From Laguncularia racemosa (lineage: Eukaryota; Streptophyta; Magnoliopsida; Myrtales; Combretaceae), in contig JBBMOL010000023.1 in the NCBI GenBank assembly GCA_037954665.1, positions 3,844,001-3,908,000 on the forward strand: a stretch of DNA of 64,000 bases, given 5' to 3'. The number at the start of each line of letters is the position of its first letter. Positions within the stretch are counted from its first letter, which is position 1. This document shows positions 31,761 to 43,401 of the stretch, in pieces. The notes below the pieces were generated by a model, which worked only from the letters and a program-made list of their open reading frames with translations, was not told the DNA's origin and ran no database searches. The position numbers and the translations under genes were made by a program.

Positions 31761-32172
31761 ACTCCATTTAGAACCAAGTATTAGATCCACAAGGAATGTA
31801 ATTAACTAATTTTCAGACTTTTATAGTCAAGTGGCATGTATACTAACTTCTTAGATAAAATAGATTGGATTTGAATATTTCATTTCCATTGTGTTCAATA
31901 AAAAGAAAAGAAAAGAAAAGAAAAGGAACTTAACTAATATCTATCAGTTCCATATCAATTTTAATTAGAATAACAAGTAAATAAAAAATCTAAATTTTCT
32001 CAAAAGTAAATTAATCTATTCATTAAACTAAGTAAGTATTTCTAATTATAGAAATTACAACTTCACTTAACAACTCTTATCAAAACCTATTATGATTAGT
32101 CCGAGTTTATGTTAATTAAAATCATGGAAAATTCTCTAAATTGTTCAATGCTAACTTTGTATTGAAATTCCC
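31761..32172. other. Non-coding, with (AAAAG)n
   Basis: No domain is recognised after the copia-3 protease remnant. An AAAAG microsatellite lies at about 31902-31926. Confidence 0.4.
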
Positions 32173-34330
32173 TATAACTTTGGAGGCATACAACCTACCA
32201 CGTGTCATTACTAAATGATGACATTCAAAGACTTAGAAATTAACTGATTACCCACAAGCATCTATAATGATTGCAATGATACATTAAAAATATCTCAAGG
32301 CTTACAAGAGTCTTACTCTATAACTCCACAAAAAAAAGGATATATTACAATTGGATTCATTTGCCTCATAAGGATATAACAATACTAACACAATTACTGA
32401 AAGGTCAAAATACCAAATGTAACATAACCAGAGTCTAAACTTTGTAACCGCATCCACTAAACCAAAACTAATATACATACTAGTCATTACATGTCTCTCA
32501 TGTCACCTGGTCATCATGAGAATAGTAGTATTTGATGTTGTCTCTCAAATCCTATCATAAATCCCCACTAGTCTCATAATTCAAAACAATTTCATCAAAG
32601 GTAGCTATGGCTGAAAAAAAAAAAAAGTTTCTTACGAGGGATGAGCTAATGCCCAATACGTGAATATTACATAGACATGCACATGCCACAACAATCATAG
32701 TTTATACACATAATGCAGCAAATAATTCATAATCAATCATTAAATTATTTATCTTTTGAATTAGCTAACAAACAATACATGAGTACTTATGACCACACCA
32801 CACACACACACACATATATGTCCTAAGTTGAAAACTATCACCTCAGGTGTCAACTTTCAAACTGGTATTAGGAACTGCCACCTCTAGCCCCAATACCCTT
32901 AAAAATTTACCTTAAATCATTTTGGTACATGACTTTACAAAAGACAACATCACATTCCAATTATCGGGATGCCTGCTAAAGATTTGCTACCTTCGATCTC
33001 TAGGCCGAGTTACACAAAAGCAACAAGTAAACTTAAGTTGAATATACGTTAATTCTATTTAATTAGTTATTCTAGCAAACACAAGTATCAAACAAGATAA
33101 ACATATACCTAAAACGGGCTTCTAGTAGTTAGTTAGAATTCCACAACCTTAGATTTTGATACTAATGTATTACATGCTAGTAAGCAATTATCATAACTAT
33201 ACTTAACTATTTATTTCATTTCCTATTATTAGATAATTTAAGTTTGCATACTTATTCTTTTTTTTTTTTACAATTTTCTATATTCATCAAGTTGTCATCA
33301 TTAATATTTTTATTTATTTTATTATACTCATGTAATTATATATAATATATTACCTAATACCTAAATTGTAAAATACAATTTATGCACACAAAATAAGGTA
33401 TTATTATTATTATTTCCACGTAATGAGACCAGTCATTAATTTATTGCAAGTTTGGTTGCACTTTTGTTGCTCTTTGATTGCATTTGGTTTGCGACTTAGG
33501 CTACAACTCTAGTTGCAACTTCAGTTGCTCTTTGGTTGCAATTTTGGTTACAACTCTAGTTGCAACTCACTATAGCTACAACTTTAGTTGCTCTTTGGTT
33601 TATCTCACAATCACCTAAAATCATGTTTTTCTAGGAAAACTTATGACCCCTTTTATAAGATGAAACCAAACAACAAAGTTATGATAATTTTAATTAAGAC
33701 TTCATTTTTCAATGAGATTATAATTCTTCAATTTGCAATTAAACAAGATCCATGGTTTATTCCTTAAATCTTGTTTGTATAGTTATAACAATTTGGAATA
33801 GTGACTGATTCCCTCCTGTTACCAAATTCGAACTATTATATCTCAATAACAAAATTTCCTTCATAATTTCTCAATTTCCTACTCAATCACATTAAGAATG
33901 GTAAAAAGGAACTTACTTCTTTATGAGTTTGATTCCTTCAATGCATTAGACCATTTGTACTCATTTCTATTGATTAGCACCTTCAAATAATCATATTCCA
34001 AACCTTTAACACAGAAAGTGCCACAATTCCTTTATAAAATTAAATCCTTCATCTTCCTTGTATTGCTCTATAATTAAAAGGAAAATGCTTATCCCTTTTA
34101 AACCCATCTTGAAATCCATAGAGAGAACCTTAACTTCAAGATCCTTAGTGCTTGATAGAAGTAATGAAATGGTAAAGAGAATTAAAGAGAGGCCGTTACT
34201 TTTTTTTTTTTTTCTTTTTTTCTTTTTTTGTCTACAGGATTGGGAGAGAAAAAGGAAGGTATTGTTTATCTTTGAAAGAGAACATATATTTTCTTATTTC
34301 AATTTACGTCACTGAAAGAGGGATAATTAG
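32173..34330 (-). repeat. Second solo-like gypsy LTR, strongly diverged (right end approximate)
   Basis: The start TATAACTTTGGAGGCATACAACC...CCACGTGTC matches the LTR start at 57570. GTTTCTTACGAGGGATGAGCTAATGCCCAATACG (32628-32660) matches the GAGGGGTGAGCTAATGCCCAATACA part of the other LTRs. ATGACTTTACAAAAGACAACATCACA follows in the right order. At 33430-33600 it carries repeats of an AGTTGCAACT / GTTGCTCTTTGGTT type, at the position where its relatives carry CATGGTC-type repeats. CA and TA microsatellites lie near 32800-32818. Confidence 0.5.
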
Positions 34331-35837
34331 AATGGATCTACAAATTAATGTCGCATTAATAGATTGATAATCTATATCATGGCTTACGCTCTATGGCCCG
34401 ATATCATTTCATTTAAGCATATCAATTAAACAATAAAAACAAATAATATATTCAGCCAGCAATTGACATATGGACTTCTAAATAAATATTCCAAATAAAA
34501 ATAAAAATTAAAAAAAAAGAAAAGAAAAAATGTTGTCACGTTATAACCTTTGAACTTAAAAATTACATGTCAAGACCGTGCTAAGATCTAATACATAATA
34601 AAACAATATAAAACTCATTCAAGAATGTCAAGAACACAAGAATTTATTAGAGAGAAACTAAGGATATTAGCTTCAACAAGGAGTAAATAAAATCTTTCAA
34701 TCTAAGTCAAAACTAGCAACCGTTTATCCAACTCTTTCCTCCCAAATTTGGGCATAGTGGAGTGTTTTGAAGTGTAGAAGTCTACTTGGCTCAAAGGGTT
34801 TCTCCTTTTTTAGGCAAAAATGCATAAAACATATTTTATGCCTCGAAATAAAATTGATCTAACCAACTTACATTCCATTGGGTTAATTAATAAAATAATT
34901 CAAATTAACCAATTGGGTTAATCTAAGCATAAGGAGGTTTCACTGAAAAATAAGTTCTATTCTTAGTTATAATTTTAAGAATCTAGGTATATTAGTTTAA
35001 TTTGCAGGTTATGATATATACTTATTTATGTACTCTATAGTTGAAGTTTTCATCATCATACTTTTAATCTAATATTGATAGACTAATAAAATCTTATTTT
35101 CATTAAAAAAAATCTAACTCAATCTCTCCTATTAAGTATAAAACAAATACTTTTTAATTTTTTTCATTGATCTACTCTCTTAGAAAATAAGAAGGTTAAT
35201 TGCATCTCTATACATCTCTATCTATATTTCGTTGCACATTATTCATGAGCAACATGAGTTTCGAGGGCAATATTGATTTTTTTTTTCTTATGTTATAAGC
35301 ATACTTGCTTTTGTAGGGTTTCTCATAATTAATAACTCGTATAAGAAACAACTTGTAATTCCATTTTACAATTGTTGTGAAACTTAACCCATTGAGTTCT
35401 AATCAAGTTGCTTCCTTAACATAGATAACTACTATTGTAGTTTTAGATTTCATATTCCATACTAAAAATCAATTTCTAAAAACCTATTATTCAAAGATAG
35501 CAACTTTAGGAACAAATACTAAAAGAATATAATTCTAAACGGGATATAAAAATATTACTTTTTTTCCCAAATAAATTCCCTCACTTATATCTTAAATAGA
35601 GATTATAACTAGGATTAAGAAGATGTAATTCTCATTGTTTCTAGTGGAGTTCAATTGCATGATGGGTGGATGTGCATGATATTAGATATAAGGTGTGTGT
35701 TGTAGTTGTTTATAATGTTTTATCTCTTGGTTCAATAAATTATACTAATTACTATAGTATAAATGAGATCAATTAATATGAAAGTGTCTTGGATAGGCAT
35801 ATGGGTGATGAGCAAGAGTCGAATTTGATAAGTTATT
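34331..35837. other. Non-coding AT-rich interval
   Basis: No gene is recognised. A short TGTTGTCACGTTATAACCTTTGAAC at 34531-34555 looks a little like an LTR start but is not followed by matching sequence. The last few hundred bases before the gypsy insertion may belong to the old copia-3 element, though I could not identify RNase H in them. Confidence 0.4.
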
Positions 35838-36466
35838 CCTACTGAAAAGCCTCGAAACCTGGGTATGCTACGACTTGCCACGTGTCCTCATTTCCTGAAG
35901 ACACGCAAAGGCTCAATCACTACTATTCTTCAAATACTCTCGTTCATGTACTCCTGATGATAGTAATAGATCATTTGTTGTATAACAGAGATTAATGAAA
36001 TTCCCCATTCTCAATAATAAGTCATCAATAATCTTTTCAAATTAAATAGCAGAAGTGATTAACATTAACTTATAATAGAAATTCTCAAATGATTAAATAA
36101 AAATCTAACATGTCTTTCCTTAGTCTATCTACTAGTCATCGTAATAGACGTATTCTACGTTCTCTTCATTATTCTGATTTTGAGCTGTTTCTCTCAGGTT
36201 TTCAACATATCCTACAATTTGTCTGGAAGCATTTGTAACTAACAAAAAATTTCCTACGAGGGGTGAGTTAACGCCAAGTACAATGCATACCTACACACAC
36301 ACATGCATGCCATGCCAGAAACAGTAACACATGCAAAATGCTCTATAATATTCGTTCACAATTTTGTTTATCTTTCATAATCCTTAGCCGATATACAATC
36401 ATCACATAAACATCTTCACACATGATATTCCTAAACATCCTTTCACAATCCATCCACAAACAATAT

Positions 36467-36512
<46 letters not shown>

Positions 36513-36514
36513 CA

Positions 36515-36672
36515 AGGTAATCCTCTATCCATGAGTCTCTTAACATACATAATAATAATACATATATGGCAGTGGGTACTCCCCACTATCCATGAGTCCT
36601 TGCACACCACCTTCCACAACCATATATATATATATGACAACGGGTACTCCCCATTGTCCATGAGTTCATATA
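36515..36672. repeat. LTR minisatellite with GGGTACTCCCC...CCATGAG units
   Basis: Three adjacent diverged units of about 70-80 bp each combine a TA/ATA run, a GGCAGTGGGTACTCCCCACT or similar block, and TCCATGAGTC. The 5' LTR copy has the same three at about 58186-58362. The unit includes a short palindrome around GGGTACTCCCCA. Confidence 0.8.
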
Positions 36673-37029
36673 TTACAACTTTCACAATACACGTCATAAT
36701 ATTTCACAACACAACCATCCACATAAAACCCGAATCATTTTAATACATGACTCTACTAGGGACAATGTCACATACCGATCATTGAGGTGCCATTCAATCC
36801 AGTTCATTTACAATACCATTAAACCGGTTCATTTACAATATCATTAAACTTACACACAAAATCTAATTTATCAAGCACAAGTAACAAACATGGTATACAT
36901 GTATCGAACTTGTAATACTTGGTTTATCTTATACCTTTCTAGCGTCACAATTCTTCTAAACCTATACATGATTCAAATTATTTGCTTTTAGAATTGTATT
37001 CCTATAAATATCAAAAGGAGACTAGTCAC

Positions 37030-37596
37030 GTTTCAACTCAACACGGTTATGTTGGGAGCCATCTAGTTGAGTGCGAGGTAGTACACGACCGTGCCAAAGG
37101 CCGTATAATTTTTTTTTTACATGGTCTCAACATGGTTATGTTGAGAGGTCATGTTGTTTATTTATTTTCATTTTTTTCTAACATGGTCTCAACATGGTTA
37201 TGTACCTCTCTATTCACTATGTCTTTTTTTTTTCAACATGGTCCTATTGAGAGGTTATGTTGTTTTTTTTTATTATTATTATTTTATAACATGGTCTTGA
37301 CATGGTCATGTATCTCTCTCTATTCACTATGTCATTTTTTTTCCCACATTGTCATGTTAAGAGGTCATGTATCTATAGTTCACTATTCATCAACACTATC
37401 TCAACATGGTCATGTTGAATTTTTTTTTTAACACGGTCTCAACATGGCTGCGTTGAGAGGTCGTGTATCTCTCTGTTCACCTTTCATTTGCAACATGGTC
37501 TCCAACACGGTCGTGTTAGGAGGCTATATATCTCTCGGTTCACTTTGAGTTTTCAACATGGTTTTAACACGGTCATGTTGGGAGGCCGTGTATCTC
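37030..37596. repeat. LTR repeat run rich in CATGGTC / GTTGAGAGG
   Basis: About seven irregular units of 50-110 bp each read roughly AACATGGTCTCAACATGGTYATGTTGAGAGGTCATGT, followed by a T-rich stretch and CTCTCTATTCACTATG. The CAACATGGTCATGTTG core is close to self-complementary. A shorter run is at 58700-59140 in the partner LTR. The open frame through the left copy (36982-37431) is a by-product of these repeats. Confidence 0.85.
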
Positions 37597-38119
37597 ACTA
37601 TACACCTCATAAATTGATCCCTTAACTCAATTTCTATTCAATTTAATCTAATTGATCCATCTAACATAAAATTTATAATGTAATATACAGTAGATATACT
37701 TACTTGGCCTGAATTGTTATCGTGATGTGTGAATCGCTTGTTTCATTCCTTATGTATCAAGGATTGATCTAGATATATAAACCTCAATACGTTAATTCTC
37801 TACACTACCATATACATACATAAATCGTGATTCACAATCGTTGATTTATGTACTTACCTTAATCCGATAAGCTAGTGGTGGAAAAAAAGGGTCGTCTCCT
37901 TCTCTATGGATTCATACAAGAAGGTTCTAGGGTTCTATGAAAGGCAAATGGAGAAAAAAGTATTAACCCTAGGTAAAAGGAGCTTATATACCTAGGTCGT
38001 GAAATGACCATCCTGTCTCCAATTATAATTCTTATTTCCCGTATTATCCTTGAAATATATATATATTTTTATTATTAATTACACACACACACATATATAA
38101 TATTACTTGGGTATTTACA

Positions 38120-38131
38120 TTCTCCCCCCCC
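38120..38131 (-). other. Chromovirus polypurine tract
   Basis: TTCTCCCCCCCC on the plus strand reads GGGGGGGGAGAA on the minus strand and abuts the inner edge of the left LTR, as expected for the plus-strand primer of this element. Confidence 0.85.
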
Positions 38132-38498
38132 TTACAAGAATTTTTGTCCTTGAAAATTACCTGGATCACTGAAGAGTCCTGGGCATCTTCTTCCCATCTC
38201 TTCTTCTAGTTCCCAAGTTGCTTTTCTTTCGGTTTGATTGCTCAATTGCACCTTGACATACTTAATAACCCGTCTTCTCAAAGTTTTCTCTTTAGTATCC
38301 ACAATTCTGATTGGTCTCTCCACTGCAGTGAGAGTTGGTTGCACTTGCAAAGGTTCCAATGCGGTGATTTAATCTAGGTTTGGCACATATTTCCTTAGCA
38401 TGGAAATGTGAAATACATTGTGTACTCCAGCCAGACTTGGTGGCAATGCCAGTCTGTATGCTACTAGTCTAATTTTCTCTAAGACTTCAAAAGGTCCC
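38132..38498 (-). pseudogene. Chromovirus integrase C-terminus and chromodomain (distal part, split by insertion)
   Basis: The stretch 38498 down to 38360 translates to P-F-E-V-L-E-K-I, A-Y-R-L-A-L-P-P-S-L and V-H-N-V-F-H-I-S-M-L-R-K-Y-V-P, the standard integrase tail of chromoviruses, followed by one stop. The frame 38132-38359 continues E-P-L-Q-V-Q-P-T-L, R-I-V-D, V-K-V-Q-L-S-N and A-T-W-E-L-E-E-E-M, a chromodomain of the Tekay/Del kind thought to steer integration to heterochromatin. It is the direct continuation of the sequence ending K-Y-V-G at about 53211, 14.7 kb away. Confidence 0.85.
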
Positions 38499-40554
38499 TG
38501 TCGAGTCTAATTTTTGATTTTCCAATCCCAATCCGATCTATACTAGACCCTATGCTCATCTAATGTAGATCCTCGACTTGAGTTAGGAATTTCGTTTTGT
38601 TTTGGAGTCGCCACCCAACTGTTGTTGGGAAAGATTGAATTAGGATTAATTAAGCAAATCAATCCTAATTTGGACCACTAGTCAGCGTGATTTCCTCTTC
38701 TGGTTTTTTGTGAAAAGAGGAAAGGGGAAAACCAGAGTTTCTAAGTTCGGAGGCTAACCTATTAAAACCCTAAGGTTACCACATAATCTCCTAAAATCTA
38801 CTTTATCCAGAAATGTATTTTATTTCATTTTTTGTTGTCTTTTTATTTTATTCTTGAATAACCTATTCTGAGAAAATAATTTTTATTCCTTTTTAGGGTT
38901 GCTCCAAATGGATGCCTACGTACCTGCTATTCAGGATCAAACTTGCCATAGTTCGCTTTTCCTGAAAAAATTTAGTGTGTTGATGAATTTTAATTATGAA
39001 ATTTCTTTTGATTTATGTTTTTACCATTTTAGGATTTTTCTAAAAAAAATCTAAGCCCTAGCTTGATAATTTGATTTTTGAAAATAATATTTTAAGGAAA
39101 AAACCAATTTTTGATTTATTTAAGAAAATGATTTTTCTAAGTGATAAAATTCCATTTTTCTATTTTTCAACTCACTTCTACTATTATAAATTTTTATTAA
39201 TTTTTATTATTATTTTTATTAATTTTTATTAACTTTTCATAATTTTTATAATTTTTATTAAATTTTTATTGAAAAATTTTCTCCTAGATTTTTTTTATCT
39301 ATCCTATTTTAAAATCTAAATTATTATTATTATTTTTTAATATTTTTATTATTTTCTTTATAAAATTTCACATTTTTATTATTTATTATTTATTATTATA
39401 ATTATTATTCTTATTTTTATTATTCATACTAAATTAAATCCTAAAAAAAAAAATCTAATTTCTAACATTTTTCTATTTTTTTCGAATTATAAATAACAAT
39501 TAAGTAAATAAATAAATTCAAAATAAATAAATAAGTAAAATAAATACAAAAAATTGGAAAATCTGACTTACCTGGATCCGGGTAGGTGCGCTGGTCGGGT
39601 CGGGTCGATCGGACGCGGCAACTGAGGACGCTCTTTGACGGCATTCCGGTGGCCTTTCGAAGCGATTGAGGTGTCGATTCCTAGGTTTTCGGGGGTGAGG
39701 AACTCAATGTGGCAGTGGTTTGCTTCAAAAACGCCTCCTAGTGGCTGCTCGACGCTTGCTCGGTGGTTGCGGTTTGAAGGACTCCAGTGAGGCTTCGATT
39801 CTCTCTTTTTCTCACTTTTGATCCGTGTTTCTGCCTCTCCACTTCATCCTCTATTTATAGGCGTAAGAAATCGAGCTAGATAAGCTCGAATTTCCACCGA
39901 TTGAAGCAAATCGGATTTATGGTTAAAAACCGATCTTCGATTTGTGCAAATCCAATGACTTGTTGCGATTAGATTTCAATTGATGATGTTTATCTTATTT
40001 CTGTTGAAGATCTGTTGGATTTGTGCAAAAAATCGAATCGAAACGGCCGAAATTCAGATTTTTCTCCTCGCCAGCGATCTCAGACAGAGGTTGAAGACGA
40101 TTACGCGCCCGACGTGTGCATTCGCCCAGGCCAATCGAATGCTGACACGTGTCCCAAGTAGAGAAAAATTTCACAAAACGCGGATTCTGCTTCTCCCGCG
40201 TTTCGAACCCCTGGCCGAGCCCACTCCCGCGCACGCCTGACTCTGGTCCGGATCAGCTGAGCTAGCCTACTTTCGCGATTTTATTATTTTCGCAATTTGC
40301 ATATATGCAATGCGATTTTTTTTATTTCTTCGTATTTTTTGGAATTTCAAAAATTTGTAAAAATTATTTAATCCTTTTTATTGCCATTTTTGAATTATTT
40401 TCCAAAATTGATGTATTTTCCTATTTATTTTTATTTTTTTAACATTTTTCCTATTTTTGCTAAATTAGAGGAAAAAATGAAAAAAATTAGAAAAAATTGG
40501 AAGTTAATTATTTATTATTATTATTGATCATTAGCGCAAAAATGGGTGTTTACA
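38499..40554 (-). repeat. Ogre-like 3' LTR
   Basis: This is 2,056 bp beginning TGTCGAGTC and ending GTGTTTACA, so the minus strand starts TGTAAACAC and ends GACTCGACA. The middle is extremely AT-rich (38800-39540, with ATT/TTTA runs). A GC-rich part follows at 39570-40260, which holds no recognised gene. The open frames at 39980-40240 and on the opposite strand are LTR shadows and are not conserved intact in the other copy. Confidence 0.9.
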
Positions 40555-40571
40555 GCTGCCCCTTTTTGTAG
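40555..40571 (-). other. Ogre-like polypurine tract
   Basis: The plus strand reads GCTGCCCCTTTTTGTAG, giving CTACAAAAAGGGGCAGC on the minus strand, directly next to the 3' LTR. Confidence 0.85.
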
Positions 40572-41036
40572 TAAAGTTTGTAAAACTTAACTACAAAGAC
40601 AAGAAAGATGCCATTTTTGGCCTCTTGATTAAATGGATAACGCCTTGGTTTGGCTAGTTATCCGGAATTGATTATCTAGTAGGAAAATGCTCTATGAGCT
40701 AATAATCCCACGAGTATTTTGTGATGGTTGGTATTACTTAGGAAATGGTCCTAACAATCTAGAGTAATATATCCTCCCAAAAAGTGCTCTATGGGCTGAC
40801 TAATTGGCGATAGGAACAATCCCAAGAATTGTTTAGGGGTGTGTTATTGTAAGTGGAATAGCTGATGATAGGAAGCGTCTTATCGAACTAGCAACCTTGA
40901 AGAGAAGATTGTCTTAGGAAGCGCTCTTATGAGCTGGCCACTTGTCAACAGAAGCGTCTGACTAGACTAGCAATTGTTTGGGAAAATACCTTCGAAGAGC
41001 GCTCTTATGAGCTGACTAATCAGTTATCGACAATTT

Positions 41037-41343
41037 GAAAAGTGTTTCTACGAGCTGACTAATTGATAGAGTCGAAAAGTGCTCCTCTGAGCTAACTAAT
41101 CGATGGATTCGAAAAGTGCTCTGGCTAACTGATCGATGGATTCGAAGTGCTCCCCTGGCTATGATCGATGGATTCGAAAGTGCTCCTCTGAGCTAACTGA
41201 TCGATGGATTCGAAAAGTGCTCCTCTGAGCTAACTGATCGATGGATTCGAAAAGTGCTCCTCTGAGCTAACTAATCGATAAATTCGAAAAGTGCCCCTTT
41301 GAGCTAACTGATCGATAGATTCAAAAAGTGCTCCTCTGAGCTA
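41037..41343. repeat. Minisatellite, 37-bp units, about 8.5 copies
   Basis: Units read AAAAGTGCTCCTCTGAGCTA followed by ACTGATCGATGGATTCG. Unit lengths in order are about 37, 37, 33, 32, 36, 37, 37, 37 and a partial. The central full-length units are nearly identical, so the array is young relative to the element around it. It sits in the element's 3' region. Confidence 0.95.
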
Positions 41344-41349
41344 ACTTTA

Positions 41350-41862
41350 GGAAAAGGTATCATGGAAAGTGCCCCTTCGCGGGCTAACTGACCGATAGCG
41401 AGAGGATATGCCTCAAAAGGTGCCCCTATGGGTTGACGTTTTTGAAGGTATGTTTGGGAAAGTGCCCCATTGTGGGCTGACTAACCTATAACGGGAAGTG
41501 TCTTCTTAGACTCACGACCCTAGGGGAGAAATGTCTCGAAAGGTGCCCCTACAGGCTGATCGTGATACGAGATATTTAGGAAAGTGCCCTATGGCATAGA
41601 GAAACGTCTCAAAAAGGTGCCCTTGTGGGTTGACCCTATTAGAGGATGCTTAGGCGAGTGCCCCAATGTAGGCAGACTAACCTATAACAATATGTCTCGA
41701 AAGGGTACCCCTATGGGCTAACCCTGAGAGATGAAGTTTAGGAAAGTGCCCCTCTATAGGCTGATTAACCTATGATAAAGTGTCTCGAAAGGTACCCTTA
41801 TGGGCTGACCTTAAGAGAGGATGTTTAGGCGAGTGCTCCAATGTGGGCTGACTAACCTTATG
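41350..41862. repeat. Longer-period tandem array, about 6 diverged units
   Basis: Units of roughly 75-120 bp each pair a GGAAAGTGCCCC...GGGCTGACTAACCTATAA block with a GTCTCGAAAGGTGCCCCTATGGGCTGAC block. Starts are near 41360, 41457, 41578, 41654, 41741 and 41827. The AAAGTGCYCC core is shared with the 37-bp array, so the two arrays probably arose from one ancestral module. Confidence 0.85.
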
Positions 41863-42374
41863 CTTTTGAACATACTTTACTAACTGAGCTAAATGATTTG
41901 ATGTTTTCATGATATGCGGATGATAGTTATTTATTTTAACATGTTCGCCAATTTATCGTGGATAGCAACCAAACAACCGAACCTTCGTGCTAGTTTGCTT
42001 CTGCTTCGCTTATTCTTACTTTGACACAGGGCTGAAGATCTGGATGCGCTTTCTTTCTTGTGTGCATGGCTTTTTTTGATGGTAGTGTTATCCTACTAAT
42101 GCACCAGGTTTTAATGCTCAAAAGTAGATAGAATTGTATTACAAAATTTATTGAGATTCATTATCATTTCAATGTTTATCATTCATTAGTGAAGTGATGG
42201 GTAATGTGTTTAGGAATGTTTGTTGTAATGAGAATTGGTTGGAATTATCGACCATTCAGAGACATTAACTTTGCTTGTAAAAAATAAAAACTGGACTCAA
42301 CGAAACTTGTATTGAATATTGGTTTTCATAAACATTGGCAAAATTTCAATCCCCTTGCTTAAGGATAGTACATC

Positions 42375-43401
42375 TTAACAGCATCTGCATTGGTGGGGTC
42401 TCTCAATTCTGGACCATCCATTTGAGTTAATATGAGAGCTCCTCCTGACAACACCTTTTTTTATCACATACGGACCCTCATAATTTGGGGTAAATTTTCT
42501 TCTGGAGTCTTGGGCATTCAAGAGAACTTTCTTTGGCACCAGATCTCCTTCTTTGAAGTATCGAGGCCTCATCTTCTTGTTAGATGCTCGAGCTATCCTT
42601 TGTTGGTAACACTGGCTATGACATGGTGCAGTGGGTCTTTTTTCATCAATTAGATTTAGTTGATCAAGCCTCTTCTTTACCCAGTATGATTCAGTTAACT
42701 ACATTTTTGACAGAATTCTGAATGATGGTATTTTGACCTTGACTGGTAAGATTGCCTCAGTGCCATATACCAATGAATATGGGGTAGCTCTAGTAGATGT
42801 TCTAATTGAGGTCCTATAGGCCATGAGAGCAAACGGCAACATCTCGTGCCAATCTTTGTAAGTTGTTGTCATTTTTTCGATGATCTTTTTGATATTCTTG
42901 TTAGCTGCTTCTACTGCCCCGTTCATCTAAGGTCGGTAGGGAGTTGAATTTCTATGGTTTATGTGGAATTGTTGACATAAACCTGTCATCGACTTGTTAT
43001 TAAGATTTGTACCATTGTCGGTGATGATGGATTCAGGAACTCCATATCGAGCTATTATGTCCCTTTTCAAGAAACGAACTATTACCCCTTTGGTGACATT
43101 AGCATATGATGAAGCTTCTACCCACTTGGTGAAGTAATCAATTGCTACCAATATAAATCTGTGGCCATTAGATGCTGTCGGAGTGATTGGGCCAATTATG
43201 TCGATCCCCCACATGGACAAAGGCCATGGTGCTGACAACAAGTGTAGCTTGTTGGGTGGAGCATTTATCCAGTTTGCGTACACTTGACATAAATGACAGT
43301 GCTTGACATATTTTATGCAATTTGATTCCATGGTTAGCCAATAGTATCCTAACCTCATGATTTTTCAGGCCAACATGTAGCCGTTCATATGAGGTCCACA
43401 T
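42375..43401 (-). pseudogene. Ogre-like integrase (broken)
   Basis: Frames at 42927-43358, 42699-42926 and 42375-42572 together hold a gypsy integrase. The zinc-binding cysteines are in C-x2-C (C-H-L-C). The catalytic core has G-I-D-I-I-G-P (first Asp), I-I-T-D-N-G (second Asp) and V-E-A-A-N-K-N (Glu). The A-Y-R-T-S...P-Y-S-L-V-Y-G-T-E-A-I-L-P-V block and a C-terminal K-F-T-P-N-Y-E-G-P-Y-V-I-K region follow. A TAG splits the core just before M-N-G-A-V-E and a further shift separates the C-terminus. No chromodomain is visible, as expected for Tat elements. Confidence 0.85.

Larger units (their letters stand above)
35843..38119 (-). repeat. Chromovirus 3' LTR
   Basis: This is a 2,277-bp copy starting TGAAAAGCCTCGAAACC and ending GGTATTTACA. 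It contains an AT microsatellite (36480-36510), three tandem copies of a unit with GGGTACTCCCCA.TGTCCATGAG (36515-36672) and a long run of CATGGTC..GTTGAGAGG-type repeats (37030-37596). It is longer than its partner, mainly because about 150 bp after the repeat run are missing in the other copy. Confidence 0.9.
40572..42374 (-). other. Ogre-like 3' untranslated region with minisatellites
   Basis: About 1.8 kb between the integrase end and the polypurine tract are non-coding. Much of it is built from related modules reading AAAGTGCYCC...GGGCTRAC, which appear scattered and diverged at 40780-41036, then as tight tandem arrays at 41037-41343 and 41350-41862. Beyond 41880 the sequence is unique, with a poly-T near 42071. 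Confidence 0.75.

Noticed and set aside
34531..34560. Sequence resembling an LTR start (TGTCACGTTATAACC)
   Set aside because: The following sequence does not match any LTR in the window and no partner or target duplication was found.
36982..37431. 149-residue open frame
   Set aside because: It runs through the CATGGTC-type LTR repeats and poly-T tracts; the residues are repeat-derived (phenylalanine and leucine runs) and the frame is not kept in the partner LTR.
39980..40240. Overlapping open frames on both strands in the GC-rich part of the Ogre-like LTR
   Set aside because: They lie inside an LTR, change in the partner copy at 52.6-52.9 kb, and match nothing recognised.
41037..41343. Regular 37-bp repeats considered as a CRISPR array
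   Set aside because: The units are head-to-tail with no unique spacers, and the context is a plant retrotransposon.
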